Assembly (NCBI GenBank): GCA_964035545.1 | Contig: OZ037768.1 | Span: 10,186,741-10,250,740 of the forward strand | Direction of reading: 5' to 3' | Length of the DNA stretch: 64,000 nt | Origin: Bugula neritina | Lineage: Eukaryota > Bryozoa > Gymnolaemata > Cheilostomatida > Bugulidae | In this document: one piece after another, positions 34,991 through 48,860 of the stretch | Numbering within the stretch: the first letter of the stretch is position 1 | Layout: each line of letters starts with the position of its first letter | The notes under the pieces: model-generated | What the model was told of the DNA's origin: nothing | Database searches by the model: none | Seen by the model: the letters and a program-made list of their open reading frames with translations, nothing else | Made by a program: the position numbers and the translations under genes

Positions 34991-35354
34991 CAAATTTACA
35001 GAACACATGATCACATTTTTATTTATTAATTTTGAGAATACTGATATACAGATGATACATAAAAGTAATAATATATACACTTTACATACAATACCATTAG
35101 CATATTGGTTTCCTGTCCATTTTGTTATTTACCATTTCAATTGGTGCATCTAAGTAATAGTTTCAAATGATTACCAAGGATTGCACACACAAAAAATGAA
35201 ATTTCACAAGTATGTATTTAGACCAAAATCTTTTAATCCAATAAAAAAGCTAACAGTTGGGTAAAAGAGTTTTAGAGAAAGTAAAATATTAATTGTCCAT
35301 AATTTTTAAGGCCCTTTTAAACATATAGCATTTGTGAAATCTGCCTGTTAATCT
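34991..35354. terminator. Convergent 3' ends of SDHAF4 and NCBP1
   Basis: A 364-bp gap between two stop codons. A + strand AATAAA lies at 35240-35245 (SDHAF4). - strand AATAAA signals lie at 35023-35018 and 35027-35022 (NCBP1). If these are used, the two 3' UTRs overlap in antisense for more than 200 bases. Confidence 0.5.
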
Positions 35355-38300
35355 TTAGCCTCGCAAGGCTTGGAACTCATTGAATACTGTGAGTATGTGA
35401 AAGTCAATGTCGCTGGTAAACAGGAGGGTTTCCAGAGTGTTGTTGTACTGCCTCACAACACTGTGATGCTACAAGAGAATCAACACACTCATCATTTTCA
35501 ATGTGTAATCAATTTCCACATGACAACTATTTATGACAACAAATAAGGTTTTGAGAGAACCTCAACTATTGTCCTGTGTAAACCAGATATTCATAGTATG
35601 AAAGGTGCGGTATTAATACCTGTAAGAAAACTTGTCTGAGTCTATCCAGAGCCCATTTGAACCAAAGTGTGTTGACTTCTTGGCCATGGGTTTCGCTATT
35701 GGCAATGTGATTTGAAAGCATCATGATGAACCGCTACAACAAAAGTTGGTGACTAACTGTATGGAATAGCGGTCATCAAGAGGGTTATTGAGTAGCATAA
35801 ATATAACTTGAAATGCATATGCAAAATAATTACAGTATACAATTACCTGAAAGATAATAAGAAACAGGTTTTTCTGGTCACTTTGGGCAATGTCAAGCTT
35901 TTCTTCTAAGTCCTCGATATCTTCTTCTGTAGGCACGTTTTCATCAACATCCAGGCCATCACTGACCTTGTTAGCGGCCTCTTCCTTTTTATCCTTTATT
36001 TCCTCTACTTCTAACTGCAACTGATTGACCTGCTTGTTCATCTTCCTAATGCTAGCATGCAGCGTGTCCCACACATAGAACCTGCACACGTTAACTCAAT
36101 GATTAACTCAGAAATAAACATCTGTGTGAATTCAGAATCCAAAAAGCAAAAAGAATACAACCACTGCATATATCGCAGAGCTTGAGAATTATTGTGTTGA
36201 CAATAAGTATCAGGTACTCATAATCAGCACACATACAGGTTAAGACGATTTAGACCAAACATCTTGTTGATCAATCAGAGCAACTGTTGCTCAGGTTTCA
36301 CCTTGTAAAGTCTCTCATCATTTCTTCACTGAATATCCAGTTGGCCACTGCTGAAACACTCAGCAGGTTGGTCTTCATCATCTTGTTCACAAGCACTAGC
36401 ATCATCTGCTGGTGGTCAGACCACAGGTCATACATGGACTTCAAGATACATTGCTGTCCTTCTTCTGTACTGCCCAACTCTTTAAACACTTTGCTGAATC
36501 TACAGTGAAAGTGCTACCCGTCAACAGGCTGCACATCTTGCTAAACTAAACTAAACATTTTGCTAAACTGATGAAGTTTGAAATTTTGATTTTCAACAAA
36601 AATTAACAAAAAGTAGCACAAGTTTATTTAAGACTACACAATATAGGAAGTTTAAAAGTGAAAAGCACTGTGTTAAACAGTGAGATCAAAAAATCAACTT
36701 TTCTGTAGCTAATTATTTCAGCTAGCAGGTTATTCTACCTAATTTTGACCATTAAATTTATAGTACATATATTTCAAAGCTATTGAGTATGAAAAAAATT
36801 GAAATTATTATTAATGGTGGAAGCATAACTCTGGCAATGACATAAGTGTTAGGGGACCAAATTGTGTGGTACAACACTTAGACTAATCATTATTAAAACT
36901 AATCATTATTGATAAACTTGAAATTGAGTATATATTTGAATTTTGAGTCACATATAAAAAGAGACACACAAGAAGATGTACGGTGGTAGAGTTTAAAGTT
37001 GACATCAACTGCAAGATAACTTACTTCGCTATGGCAGCAAAAGAGTGGCTGAATGACTTGGCACCGAGATTAAGCAAGGTCTGAACAAAAACATCTATAG
37101 CCAAGGGGTTGTGGGTATGTTCCACGCTGTCACCAAGAGGATTAGGTATCTCCTTAAGGAAATCCAGAACATCTTCTGGTGTACACTTGGCCTTAATAGA
37201 CTTGGTCAGTCTGAGTGAATACATAACTTCTGGCATGGGTTCTGTTTCTATCTCTGAAAGAAAAGCATTTAGATGCAGATACTCAAAACACATTTCATGT
37301 AATTTATTGTAGAAAGTAATATGATATGAAGCAAACTATTTAATTTATATTCCAATAAATTCAGAAACCCAATTGTAATCACATCACATCAGCATTTTTG
37401 AATATTCCCATACTAAATGCAAAAATATGTTAGCATTATCCAAAAGAAAAAAGCAATCATCTAACATTATAATCATTGATTACCCTAGTTGCGCCAGAAA
37501 ATAAATAAGAAATAGTCATAGTGATCAGGCAGACAGATAAAATGCTTACCATCATCCGGGGCATGGTATCGAAACTTGGGTCTCGGCTCTGCTGGTAATA
37601 TTGATGCAAACTCATCAGGGCACATTTCAACAATCCTCTTATGGTAGGACAACCTGCGAAAAATAGCAAAGCCTTGTACTATGTGTATGGTAAGCCTGTG
37701 AAATTATACAAATATATTTACCAAATATATCAAATAGCAATATTTCACATCATAATCAGAGTTAAGCAACACCAGCTCCAATTAATCCAAGGAAGAGTTG
37801 TACTTCACACTACCAAGTAATACTTCTGTAATAAAATTCCCCATTAACCTGTATCCTTTACAATAACTGTATTTACCACAAGCATTTGGTAAGGAGCTCT
37901 CTAACAAACATGGCCTTGGGAGCCATTGGATCCATTTTGAGTACCTCACTCCAGTCTTCCCATGTCCATTTAAATTGAAAGTTACTCAGATGATAAGAAA
38001 GCCAATTGACAAATCTACAACAAAAAAGGGTAAAGCATAATCCCAGTATCATATATAATATATGATAATATAATATTACAATATAACAATAATATACAAT
38101 AATGCTTTTTGTAGACAACAACAAAATACTAACCTCTCAATGCACACAGTGTTCATTGAATCAAGACGAGAGAATAACATTTCAGTGGCTTGAACCAACA
38201 CTATAGGCATAGTACTGGGCTGCAGTTTACACAGCTCTAGGATGAGCGAGTGGTAGAAAATTTCAACTGTTGGTGGGTTTGGCAGATGAAACATTTGTGC

Positions 38301-41300
38301 AAACACAGTCTCTATGATCATATAATTGAGAGGGATTTTCTCTTCTTTGAACATCAGCAACGAGGCAGCACTACAGTATAATATAAAGTGAAATAACAGC
38401 GTGATAATAATATAATGATCTACAAACAGAATGTAAAATGTTGTTACAAAGAGCTAGAATATACTATAATGTGGAAAGTAGCTCACGAATCAATACTATC
38501 ATGCACAAAGCAGCAACCATATAAACATCTATAAGCTTTATATTGCAAACGACAACACAAACCAATGTTGATTATAATAATTTGTTCGAAATGATGAAAA
38601 CATGAACAATTCTACAATGTTGCCTAGTTTTAGAAGCTAAAAAATCAATATATCTTACAGAACAAAGTCCTAACAGCATGTACAAGTAAGAGTTGAGACA
38701 ACTTATTAATAGCAAATACTACATAGCTGGATACAGATGACTAGAATTAATGGCAGCTCACCAATCTTTTCTTTCATACTGATTTAGAAGGAGAGTTAAG
38801 TGTAGCTGTTCATCAATAATGAACCTCTCAATAGAGTGTGATCCAGGAAGTACAGTGGTTTCCTGCAAATACATTGTTTCAAGCAATTGAACCGAAAATC
38901 TCACAATTGTGAGAAATTTTTGATACAATTATAATATATACAGTTTGAAAGTAATAAACAGGTGACAAATTTGAAAATTAATTTCTGAACCTCCTAGTCC
39001 TAAAATGAATGTTGACATCACAACTTACATCAGGTACGTCAGTGTAGTCAAACATTCTGAAAACAACAACAGGGAGTGGATAGAGAGCATCTTCGTGGTG
39101 AGAGGGGGGTATGATATTCGGCAAAGTGTGCTGAAGTGCATCTTGAAGTACACCTTCGAAAGCTAAATAAGGTCTTCGTATCAGCCGCTCTGTCCAAGCG
39201 TTGCTTTGAAGATGTTTAATCTGAGCCCACATGCAATCCAGTCTCTATTTGTATAACAAAATCATCAATGAATATAAAATATAGAACAAAAAGGTAGTTA
39301 TGCTACAACCAAAGCCTCTGCAGATACTATGCTAATTGATGCCACAATGACAAACACAACATGTATACTATTGAATAGGACTACAAACATACGCTGGACT
39401 TTTGATAATACTTGATCAGGAGGGTTACTAAATGGGCCTCAAACAGCATTAATCTTATTCACAGCCAATCAAAGAGCAAAATAGCAGCTTTTCTATAGTA
39501 AGCCATATACCTGATTCTCATGTGCACATGACTCTACGCCAAACAAATAAGCAGATCTTAAACATTTCATTAACCATAAGAAATATACCAAATTCCCTCA
39601 TATAAAACTTTTATTATTAGTTACTAACTCTTACAGTTTACAAAACTGGTTCGATCAACCTTCATGTCAAGCCAAGAGCCATAACTCCAACCCAGAAAAT
39701 AAAGGAATATCACATCTACTAAAGTCTTGTATAACGAATTAGTTACTACAAGCTCAAGAATTGTTATCACGATTACAACTTTCACACTAGACTGGCGAGA
39801 TAAGAACTCACATCTTCCTGCACATGAGGGCTGTCACTTGACCACACTTTGAGAGCGTGGAGGTGAGTCTTGGATCTCTTGCCAAGATAGCTTTGTATGG
39901 AAACCAACAGCTTGTTAAATTCATTCTCTGTCTTGAGAAACAGTTCCTTACCAACCCAGGGCAGAGTGTAGAGTACAGTGTGGACGTACCAGTCAGATCT
40001 AGTCTACACAAAGAAGATAACTTTCGCAATGAGTTTGAAATAAACTTCAATTCGACTGTTTATGACTGTTTATCTAATTTATTTATGATTAAATTTTCAG
40101 GTTTTATTAAAATATTCCTGACACATAACTGATGTGGCTTGAAAGTTAAAACTTTGAACTTTCAAGCCATATCAGTGATTAAACTGGACGTTGCAGCAGC
40201 TAAAAATAGCATGCGATGAAAGTTAGCTTAATTTATAGTAGCAGTAAAGTCAAAGCCGACGGAAAAGTTATTCGCAAGAGATCATAAATCCCATATCATT
40301 TCAGCACATACTTGCACAAAATTCATTATGAAACAAAATTGATTAGGCATACAACCTTAAAACAATATAAAGATGAAAACTAATTCAAATATAAGAATCT
40401 TTTAATACTGCATAAGTAAAGTGTGTCAGGGATTCTCTAAGTATGAGTTCCAACGTAATTAAAATATTTTTCTGCTTTGTTTCTGAGAAAAAAGACAACT
40501 CCTAATAATTTACTGAACATAGAAGTTAATGAAAATTGTTTATTGGCTAGTAAAAACCTCAATGGAAAATTGATATGAAAATCATTACACAAGAAAACTT
40601 ACCTGTGGAATGTTATCTTCCAAACAAACCTCTATGAAATTATCATACAGAGAGAGTAGTGATGAAGCACTCACTACATGACAGTTTACAAGGTCGGCCA
40701 GGAACAAAATCTAGAAACATACATGAACCAAAGTTCTTTTCGATATATATGTTACAAGTATAGAAAATAACTTTGAACTTACGCCTTGATAAGAAATTTG
40801 TCATGAGAGCAGGTCTTCATATTAAAAAACTCACCATGTATCTAGCTTTTTCAAATTCACAAGCCTTCAGCACATCTTTCAAGTCCCTCACCAGAATTTC
40901 TATAAACTAGAGTCCAAAATAACTGTGTTAGTAAATTCTTCAACATTTTTTTAAGAAAGGATGTATATTTTCTGCCTTTAAGCAGTTTATTATTGTAAAC
41001 ATATATTAAAGACTAGGTTGACCAAAACAGAGAAGAATTTTAGAGTCAGTTACTTTTAGTAAAAACGAAATTTTGAAGAGTGGATTATACAAGAAACACA
41101 TGTTCTGCACATGGCATCAGTTGATATTAAGTTCCTTTGATAAGGTAATCATTACTAACCTCGGCACCACATGCATAGTTTTTAGCATTAAGCAGGCCCA
41201 CGAGAGTTGTGTACACTGTCATTTTATCAGGATATCCAATAACCCTTGAACATACATAAACATCAAATATCTTACTTTAGCGTTTTAGTTGTTCTTTAAA

Positions 41301-42784
41301 TGAAACAAAGAAGTAATAGTATGACTATCTATTTAAATGCTACGACATGTTTTATCTGCAAATTTTCAATTAATAACACGTTGAAAAAACATACACATCG
41401 CACAAAATTCTGATAATTTTGGTTTTATAGTTGGCAATATCATGCTCCAAGACAGCAGCAAGACCTTCCAGGTTGGATTCCAAAGAAGCAGAACTCTAAA
41501 AATACATAAATAAATAAATTTTTAAAAAAATCTTATTTTAATACATAATTTCAACTTGTAGACTGAAAATTCCATTGTTGACCAACAGGTAAGACACCTT
41601 ATGAAAATCAGACTTTAACAATCTGGAAAAGGAAGCAATCTACGAGTATATAACCAATACTGACAAAAATTCCAACAAAGCTTAGTAAAATTGTTTTCGA
41701 GAGATTACAACAGCTATCTCCTCTATGATAGACAATGTTACTAAGCCTAGCAAAAATATTGTTCAAAACTGATTTATAGATATTGATATATTTGGTAAAG
41801 TCAGTCTTCAGTAAGCTAACTGAGTGCTTTCTGAGCACCCATCTTCAACTGAATAGTAATTTGATCAGTATTTACTACTTGATTGACTTTTTAAAGATGG
41901 TTTCCTAAAGCTCAAGGTTAACACAGGCCAGTTTTAGTTTGAAATTTCCTTATATTAATGTAGAAATGATCTAACTTAACACCGTAATTCAAAATGTATA
42001 GCTTCATTAAATTACGTCTTCTCTATTATTTGCATTATTGTGTTATATGCTGAAAATGAGGGTATGGGTGTGCTCTAAAACCTGCATGTATGTTCAAATG
42101 TACGAATCCTTTTGAAAGCTACTCTATCAATCGCTTACATATTTCCATTATTTCATACTTGAAAATACATAGCTATGTATTGTTGAACATATTTTTTATC
42201 TGGCTACAACGACATATTTGTTAATAATTTCAGGGTGAGGTGGGAAGGGGGGGGGGGCAATAATTATCGTTGCCTACACTTTAAAAAATGGTAAAACTAC
42301 AATAATTAGTTATACTATGCAGTATGAACATGCATGCATACCTTGTCACCAACTTTCAAAATAAGTTTTTCTAGACGTTCTTCAATATCGATGTTTTCTG
42401 TTCTATGACGTTTAGATCGCGATCGACCTGATAATGAGAAAAAACTATTGAAAACTGAATAAAAAATTGATTAAATAAAAATAGTATTGAAGTAAGTTAT
42501 AAGCCATGAGTGTTATTTCAGGCAAAAAGAAAAGTTAGTGTGAGAACATCACCAATGTTGAATTATCACATCTAGACCCATTTAAAGATACATGGCTAAC
42601 GAATTCGAAATTAAATTAAAATCTGTTACGTAAAAATTAATCTCTAAGAAACACAACTAAAATCAAGCTCTGCAAATGTAACACCAATTCGAAGTTTGAC
42701 AAGAATTAGTTGGCTATAATAATAATTCTACTTACCATCATCTGAATCACTATCATCGTCTTCATGAGCTCTTCTACGTGACAT
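35355..42784 (-). CDS. NCBP1: Nuclear cap-binding protein subunit 1 (CBP80)
   Basis: Large subunit of the nuclear cap-binding complex; with NCBP2 it binds the 7-methylguanosine cap and acts in splicing, 3' processing, export and decay. Seventeen exons: 42736-42784, 42342-42427, 41395-41495, 41160-41244, 40835-40906, 40603-40710, 39812-40003, 39029-39244, 38762-38862, 38134-38370, 37877-38014, 37550-37653, 37025-37253, 36302-36499, 35847-36081, 35620-35733, 35355-35468. They total 2379 nt and 792 residues (human 790). The N-terminus MSRRR, an acidic-Ser stretch and RSRSKRHR form the likely nuclear localisation signal. MIF4G-type helical repeats follow, with diagnostic blocks [57 protein letters not shown] and [12 protein letters not shown] coiled-coil insert lies in exon 15. 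Exon 3 uses the second of two overlapping GT donors, chosen because it keeps phase. Confidence 0.97.
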
Positions 42785-44732
42785 TCTGTTACTTATACCC
42801 TAAAATAAAATCGGAAATTCAACATTTTCAGCAGATTGTGATTTAACATGAAAACAGAGAATATCATTTAGATAGCTGATAAATTAAGTTAAAAACATGT
42901 AAAAACCAAATTCAACACACAAATTTTAGCAATATGACAATGTACAACATCTTATTAAAATATGTTTCTAAAGTTTTGGTGACTACTTTCTAAAATTATC
43001 AGTCTATTATCACTGATTTTTATTGCTTTATCTTTCAAAAGCACTTTGTACCCAATTGCGGATAAAACTCAAAAAACTTATTTGACCTAGTAAATTTTTT
43101 TTAAAATAAAAACGACCAACAAGATCCTAACTAAAAACTATTGTGCTAAAAACAGAATACTCACTTAAGCGTCCTTGTAAAATTAAAATATCATGATAAA
43201 GTGAGAAAAAATAATTGCGCAATGATAATCTTAATCATGAATCACAATTAACTGAACAAATAGCTGTAATCGTAATGATTATCATAATGGTTAAACAATA
43301 ATGAATGAACTACTTATAATCATAGCCTATTATAAAATTAAATATATTACTTATCATTATCAGTATCCATGACTTATTCTTGACTATTCAGAAAAATTTC
43401 TATTTGCAATTGAGTTACCTGACAGCTAATATATTCACACAGATGATGATAAAGAGTATTAGTGTGAAGCTGAACATCATCAATATCTAAATCGATTGAG
43501 CAATCAGTGTGAATGTGCCGTTGTGATTGTTCATCATTATAAGTGTGAATATCATGGTTACCTATTGCTATAACCTTATGAGTTGTGACTAACTCTGAAC
43601 ATAGACAGTTATCTCTAAATAAGTATAAGCATTAGTATAAGTATCACTATCAATTATCAACACCAAAATTATTAGAATAATTATATAAAAATAACTATAT
43701 ATTTGTAACTATAAAAAAAGATTCAGATTGTCCTCTTGAGTAGGCTATAGATAATACTAATAGTCTATAGATAATGATAATGAATATGACAATTACAATC
43801 CTACAGCCATAGGCAATAATTCTACCAGTACCCCAAGTTAAGTGAAATCATTAATCTACCAGTACGATACCCTTACTTAACTTATGTAATTATATTCATA
43901 ATAATTATAATAACAATAACAATTACAGTACTACTCAAGTTCCACCTAAGAATAAGGCTAATGGCTTAAACTTATAGTTGTACTTAATCTTATACTAATA
44001 CTTATAGTTATACTTATTAATTATTATATTAATATAATTATATATATAATTATAACTAGTACTTTAAGTTTGATACTAAGTTATTACACATTCACATTAA
44101 AAATTAAAATATTTCTTTTTAGTTTAAATGCTTTTAGTTTTTGAATTGAAAATGTTTCGCAAAGTGTCAAAGACAAACTGAAACATAAACTTAAACTAAA
44201 CATTTTGATTTTGATTTTTTACAGCTTGATTAATTTTAAAATTTAGGTGATACTGATAGATATACTATTACTATTAGTGCACGGTGATAATTGTAAGACT
44301 AAGAATTAATATGTATAAATATTACTATTACAGTAACATATTTACTTTTAGTATTATTATCTCTAATCATTTATAGTTTAAATTCTAATAATAACACGAT
44401 AGAAATTGAAATGCCAATGACGAGCAGCTACTTGGTTTACCGACGGATATGGAGGAAAAGTATAGCATGCCTCTATAGCTTACATGTTTGAACATTTGAA
44501 AAAATGAGCACAATATGTTATAATTTAAAATTTGTTTTTTTTGTATAATAAAAAATATTTTCAAATTTCTTTTACTCGTTACTCGTCATATGTGATTGCA
44601 AAGTACTAACACATCTTTTCCGGTCAAGTGGTGACATGAATAAAAGGTAGTAATCCTTGCGTACGGATTACTTTTCAGTTTCTTTAAAGGGACTGCTTCT
44701 TGTGACTGCCACTTCCCAGCCGTTGTGTCAAC
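42785..44732. promoter_or_regulatory. Divergent promoter region of NCBP1 and RSL24D1, with degenerate repeats
   Basis: Nearly 2 kb between two outward-pointing start codons. From about 43200 to 44400 the sequence is low-complexity, built of ATCATTAT, AGTATAAG and ACTTATAGTTAT-like words. The ~300 bp nearest RSL24D1 (44410-44730) are less repetitive and are the likeliest core promoter. No other gene is visible. Confidence 0.5.
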
Positions 44733-47182
44733 ATGAGAATAGAAAAGTGCTTTTTCTGTTCATCAAATGTTTATCCAGGTCATGGTGTAGAATTTGTCCG
44801 CAATGACTGCAAGGTACATAATACTGACTGAGTACTGACACTCAGTCTCACACTGACACTGACAGTGACACTGACAGTAACACTAACAGTAACACTACTC
44901 ATAATCATACTGATACTGTCACTTGGCATTAAGTCTAATAAATCAGTTAGACTAATACTATTGGTACTTCTATTACCATTACTGATAGTGATAGTGACCG
45001 CTAAGACTAAAAGTACCATTAGATTTAGTAAATTAAAATATATTTATACTTATTTATAGTTATATCTAAACTTATACTTATTTATAGTTGTGGAGTATAA
45101 CTATAACCTATGGCTATACTTATAACTGTAGCAATAATCATAATGATAATAGTATTTAAATTATTAAAAGTAAATATCTGATAGTCGGTGATAAATGTGA
45201 AATTCATATTGAGCAAAATTATAAGTTTTCGGAGTAAGTAAAATATAACGCTAATAGTAATGTCATAATGTGAATGACTGAAGTCTAAAAACCAGTGTTT
45301 ATTGCTGAATTTTAACTATTACTATTCAACTAAAACCAGTATCTAATGGCAGGCAATGGCAATGCAAATAGTATACTCTGTTTTTAGCAATCACAATGTG
45401 CTTCTAGTTATGCTTCGGCTGGCTAAACGTAAATGTTATGACTAAATTTATAAAGACAGTAATACTTAATGATATTAAACCTCCAAAAAATATGACAGCA
45501 TAAGTATTAGTTATTATTTTTAGGTTTACTTTGCTTTTATTAATTGTAACTTTAACTTAAATAAAGATGCTATCCAAATAAAGTATAACTGTGCTTCTAA
45601 AAAGTTTGCTTGTATTACAGATATTCAGATTTTGCCGTGGTAAATGTCACAAGGCATTCAAGCGAAAGAAGAATCCAAGAAAAACTAGATGGACAAAGGC
45701 ATACAGAAAGACAAATGGAAAGGAGTTGACAGTAGATCCAGCGTTTGAGTTTGAAAAACGCAGACATGTTCCTGTAAAATATGATCGAGCCATGTGGCAA
45801 AATACTGGTTAGTAAAATTCTTATGATCAAGTTTAAATATATTAGATAATTGATTTTTTTTCAAAATTTGTAATTATATTTGTGATTATGTAACATTTTA
45901 GTTATTGAGGTTATTGATTTACTTCAATGGAATTTTAGTACAGTTTTATTATTTTCAAAGTTGTGTACACTTTATGCTATTTTTTGTAGTTGAAGCAATG
46001 AAACGAGTTGAAGAAATTCGAGTGAAACGACAAAATCAATATATTTTGAACAGGTAAGTTAGTAAGATACCTTCTACAGTAGGATGAGTGTACATATTAT
46101 GGTTTTAATCATATAGAATAATTTATTGAGTGTAATTTTTTATGGCTTCTCTCTTTTCCATCATGAGTGACGCAAATACACTGAAAGTTTTTTTAGGGAC
46201 TAAATTATCTTGATTGTTACAACTGTAATATATCAGTCCTTCTTACAGTTTTGCTCATCTTTAGTCTAGCTGCAAATAGTATTTTGGAGTTCTACTCTGT
46301 ACTGTAATAAGATTTACTCAAGGATTTGTTACAGCTAGAGTATGCGATATATATATTAACAGAAACTAAGAATCATTAAAGTATGTTGGGCATAATGTAA
46401 TAACAAAGTTTGTAGTTGCAACTTAGCTTTATTTTTACAGTCCACCTTTGTTGATGGTTAGCTCGGTTTAAAAGTGTATTAATTATTGCACCAACATATT
46501 TGTGTATTTAGACTAAAAGTTGGTAAGAAGTTGAGGAAAGCAGATGATGTTAAAGTATATAACACTCAGATTCATCTCATTCAATCACCTGCTGGTAAGT
46601 CTCATTCTTACCAAGTTTATCACATTATGCATAAGTTAAAAATCTTTTCATGCATAGCAACTTGTTGTGTCATTGGATTTCTTTATTTTATTTTAAATCC
46701 AAATAAAATAAATGATGTATTTTTATTTTATATCACTTGTGTGATGCATTCATCAGGAATTTTTGCCTTACTAGAATTTATCAAAATTATTCATACAATC
46801 AATATATTTATTAAGTTTTTTTTTCCGAAGTTTGCATATCTCATATTATATAGATTCAGCAAACCTCAAGTTTTCTAGTACTATGAATGAAGAGTTGTTT
46901 GCAAATGATTAATTTTAGTTGCATTTTCTCAATTTTAAAAACTGCTCATTTCATACTCTTATATTTTGCTTGTTGCAGCCTTTTTACCAGCATGTAGGAT
47001 ATCCTACCATAAATTCGGTTCACCTATGACTAGTATGTCTTTTACACAGTTATATTCGTAAGCCTTGCAAATTATTATTGTCTTTTATAGCTACTAAAAA
47101 AGGAAAAGCGTTTGTTGAGATTGAGCAAGATCTTTCTGATGAAGATATGGACGCTGAGGAGGCTGAAGAGATTGTTCTCTGA
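44733..47182 (+). CDS. RSL24D1: Probable ribosome biogenesis protein RLP24
   Basis: Nucleolar pre-60S factor related to ribosomal protein eL24. It holds the eL24 site on early particles and is exchanged for eL24 in the cytoplasm. Five exons (44733-44813, 45621-45807, 45990-46053, 46512-46594, 47091-47182) give 168 residues, against 163 in human. The N-terminal eL24 zinc ribbon shows CFFC in exon 1 and CRGKCH in exon 2. The RNPRK-type basic segment, the block [14 protein letters not shown] and the acidic tail [11 protein letters not shown] are typical of the family. The start MRIEKC is the family start. The open frames within introns 1 and 4 are not exons. Confidence 0.96.
44822..45010. repeat. 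Degenerate ACTGAC/ACAGTAAC tract in RSL24D1 intron 1
   Basis: Reiterated CACTGACAGTGACACT-like units grading into ACTACTCATAATCATAC-like units, just after exon 1. Similar in character to the tract in ABCD3-A intron 1. Confidence 0.75.
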
Positions 47183-47402
47183 ACTCAATTCTCACCAACA
47201 TCCCTATAAAACTACACGTTACATTTTATCACGTAGTTTACTTTGGGAAAAACAATTTTTCTTTTCATGGAACTTTGGCATTATTTATTTGCTATGCATC
47301 AAGTTTGCCATTTCAGCGTATGCTTTAATTTCTGAAATAGTTGGGATTTGCTTAGAATATACTTGGAAGATACTTGTGTATTTTCGGGCTTGATATGAAA
47401 AT

Positions 47403-47408
47403 AATAAA
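47403..47408 (+). terminator. Likely poly(A) signal of RSL24D1
   Basis: Canonical AATAAA about 220 bases after the TGA. Confidence 0.6.
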
Positions 47409-48349
47409 AGTATAGTTAACCTTTAAAATTGAAATTTTTTTGCCAGCTTTTCTTAATTCAATCCTAAGTCAATCTTCGAAATCAAACTCAAAACTCAACT
47501 CAAACTTATCTTCAAATGGCATGCACATTGTGATTCACACTTAATCAAATATGACTCCAAGTAAAAGTCATTGGCTAATGGCAGAGGCTCAACATCTCAT
47601 TGTTTTTTTTTCAAATTTTATGATTACTTTAGTGATTCTAAACTTCATTTTTTCATGTATACACTCTTTTTTACTTCAATAGGGTATGGCTATCTTCCTT
47701 GCTTTAGTAGTCAATTATATAATATATAATCTTATGATTCTGAGCAATGGAAGTTTTTTCTACACTTGCCACCGTTGATTTACAATTTACTTCCTAATTT
47801 CTAAGTTGCGGGCAAATTTAGTTTGAGAAATATGGGGATTTTTCAAAATTAGGTTTAATAACCTAGTAGTCTTGTTACTGTTGCACTTGAAGCTTAATTT
47901 TTCCAACTTTTCCGTTCGAGAAATTGAACATCTTGTGTATAAATCGGAAATGCATTTTGCCATCAGCTTTCTTAAACTACGAGCATAGTTTAATTGTAGT
48001 TATCCTCCCTTAAGTTGTCCATGTAGTTGAAAGAAAAAGTTGCCCACGATAATTTGTCGTTGTTTTAGAATTGCAGGTAAAGATTTTGATTAAATTTATT
48101 CAATGATACAAAACCTACAGATGCCAATTTCAAGCAACAGCTGTATTTGGCCTAGAATATAATGTTTTTTACAAGAAATCCCGACCGAAATGACTAATCA
48201 CAAGGAAAGTTGCTTGTATCTTGTGTTATAGTTGTTCATATAATCATATTTTTCTAGGATTGAATAATTACAATATTATTTTCCTAATATTGTAGTTTCC
48301 CATCGTTTTGTAACAATGATTATACTTATGGTTTTTAATTTTCAGTCCG

Positions 48350-48860
48350 AAGACGGAAGGGAAAGGAAATAATAATACTTTAATAGTAATACTAATACTA
48401 ATAGTAATAGTAAAACTAAAAGTAAAAGCAAATATTAAAATAGACGTGGTGGTAGTAGATTTAATATATTAAATCATTATTATAATTATAGTTGAACAAT
48501 AAAAATATTTTTATTTTAACGTTAAACAGTAAACTTGAATCCTGATGCTTACTTGAACTTGAAGTTAATACTTAAACTTAAACTTAAAGTTAGAGTTAAT
48601 ACATACACTTATAAAGTTATTGTAATTGTTATACTTATACTAACCTACAACTTGAACTATCAATTTTTATAATAATACTTATAGTAACACTAATACTTAT
48701 AGTATTAGTATAAGTATGAGTATAAGTTAATATATAACTATAACTATAAGTAATATATTTAGTATCACATTCTGATTCACTATGACTATCACTATTACTA
48801 TTAGTATTATACTTATAGTTATAGTAATAGTATACTTAGACTCTTAGACTAATACTAAAC
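48350..48860. repeat. Degenerate AGTAAT/ACTTATAG tract upstream of TMEM248
   Basis: Loose triplet-based repeat (TAATAGTAATACTAAT, then ACTTATAGTATTAGTATAAG) of the same character as the tracts at the 5' ends of the other genes here. Confidence 0.75.

Noticed and set aside
46486-46878. 130-residue + strand frame in RSL24D1
   Set aside because: Only its first part (46512-46594) is exon 4; the rest reads through a GTAAGT donor into an AT-rich intron.
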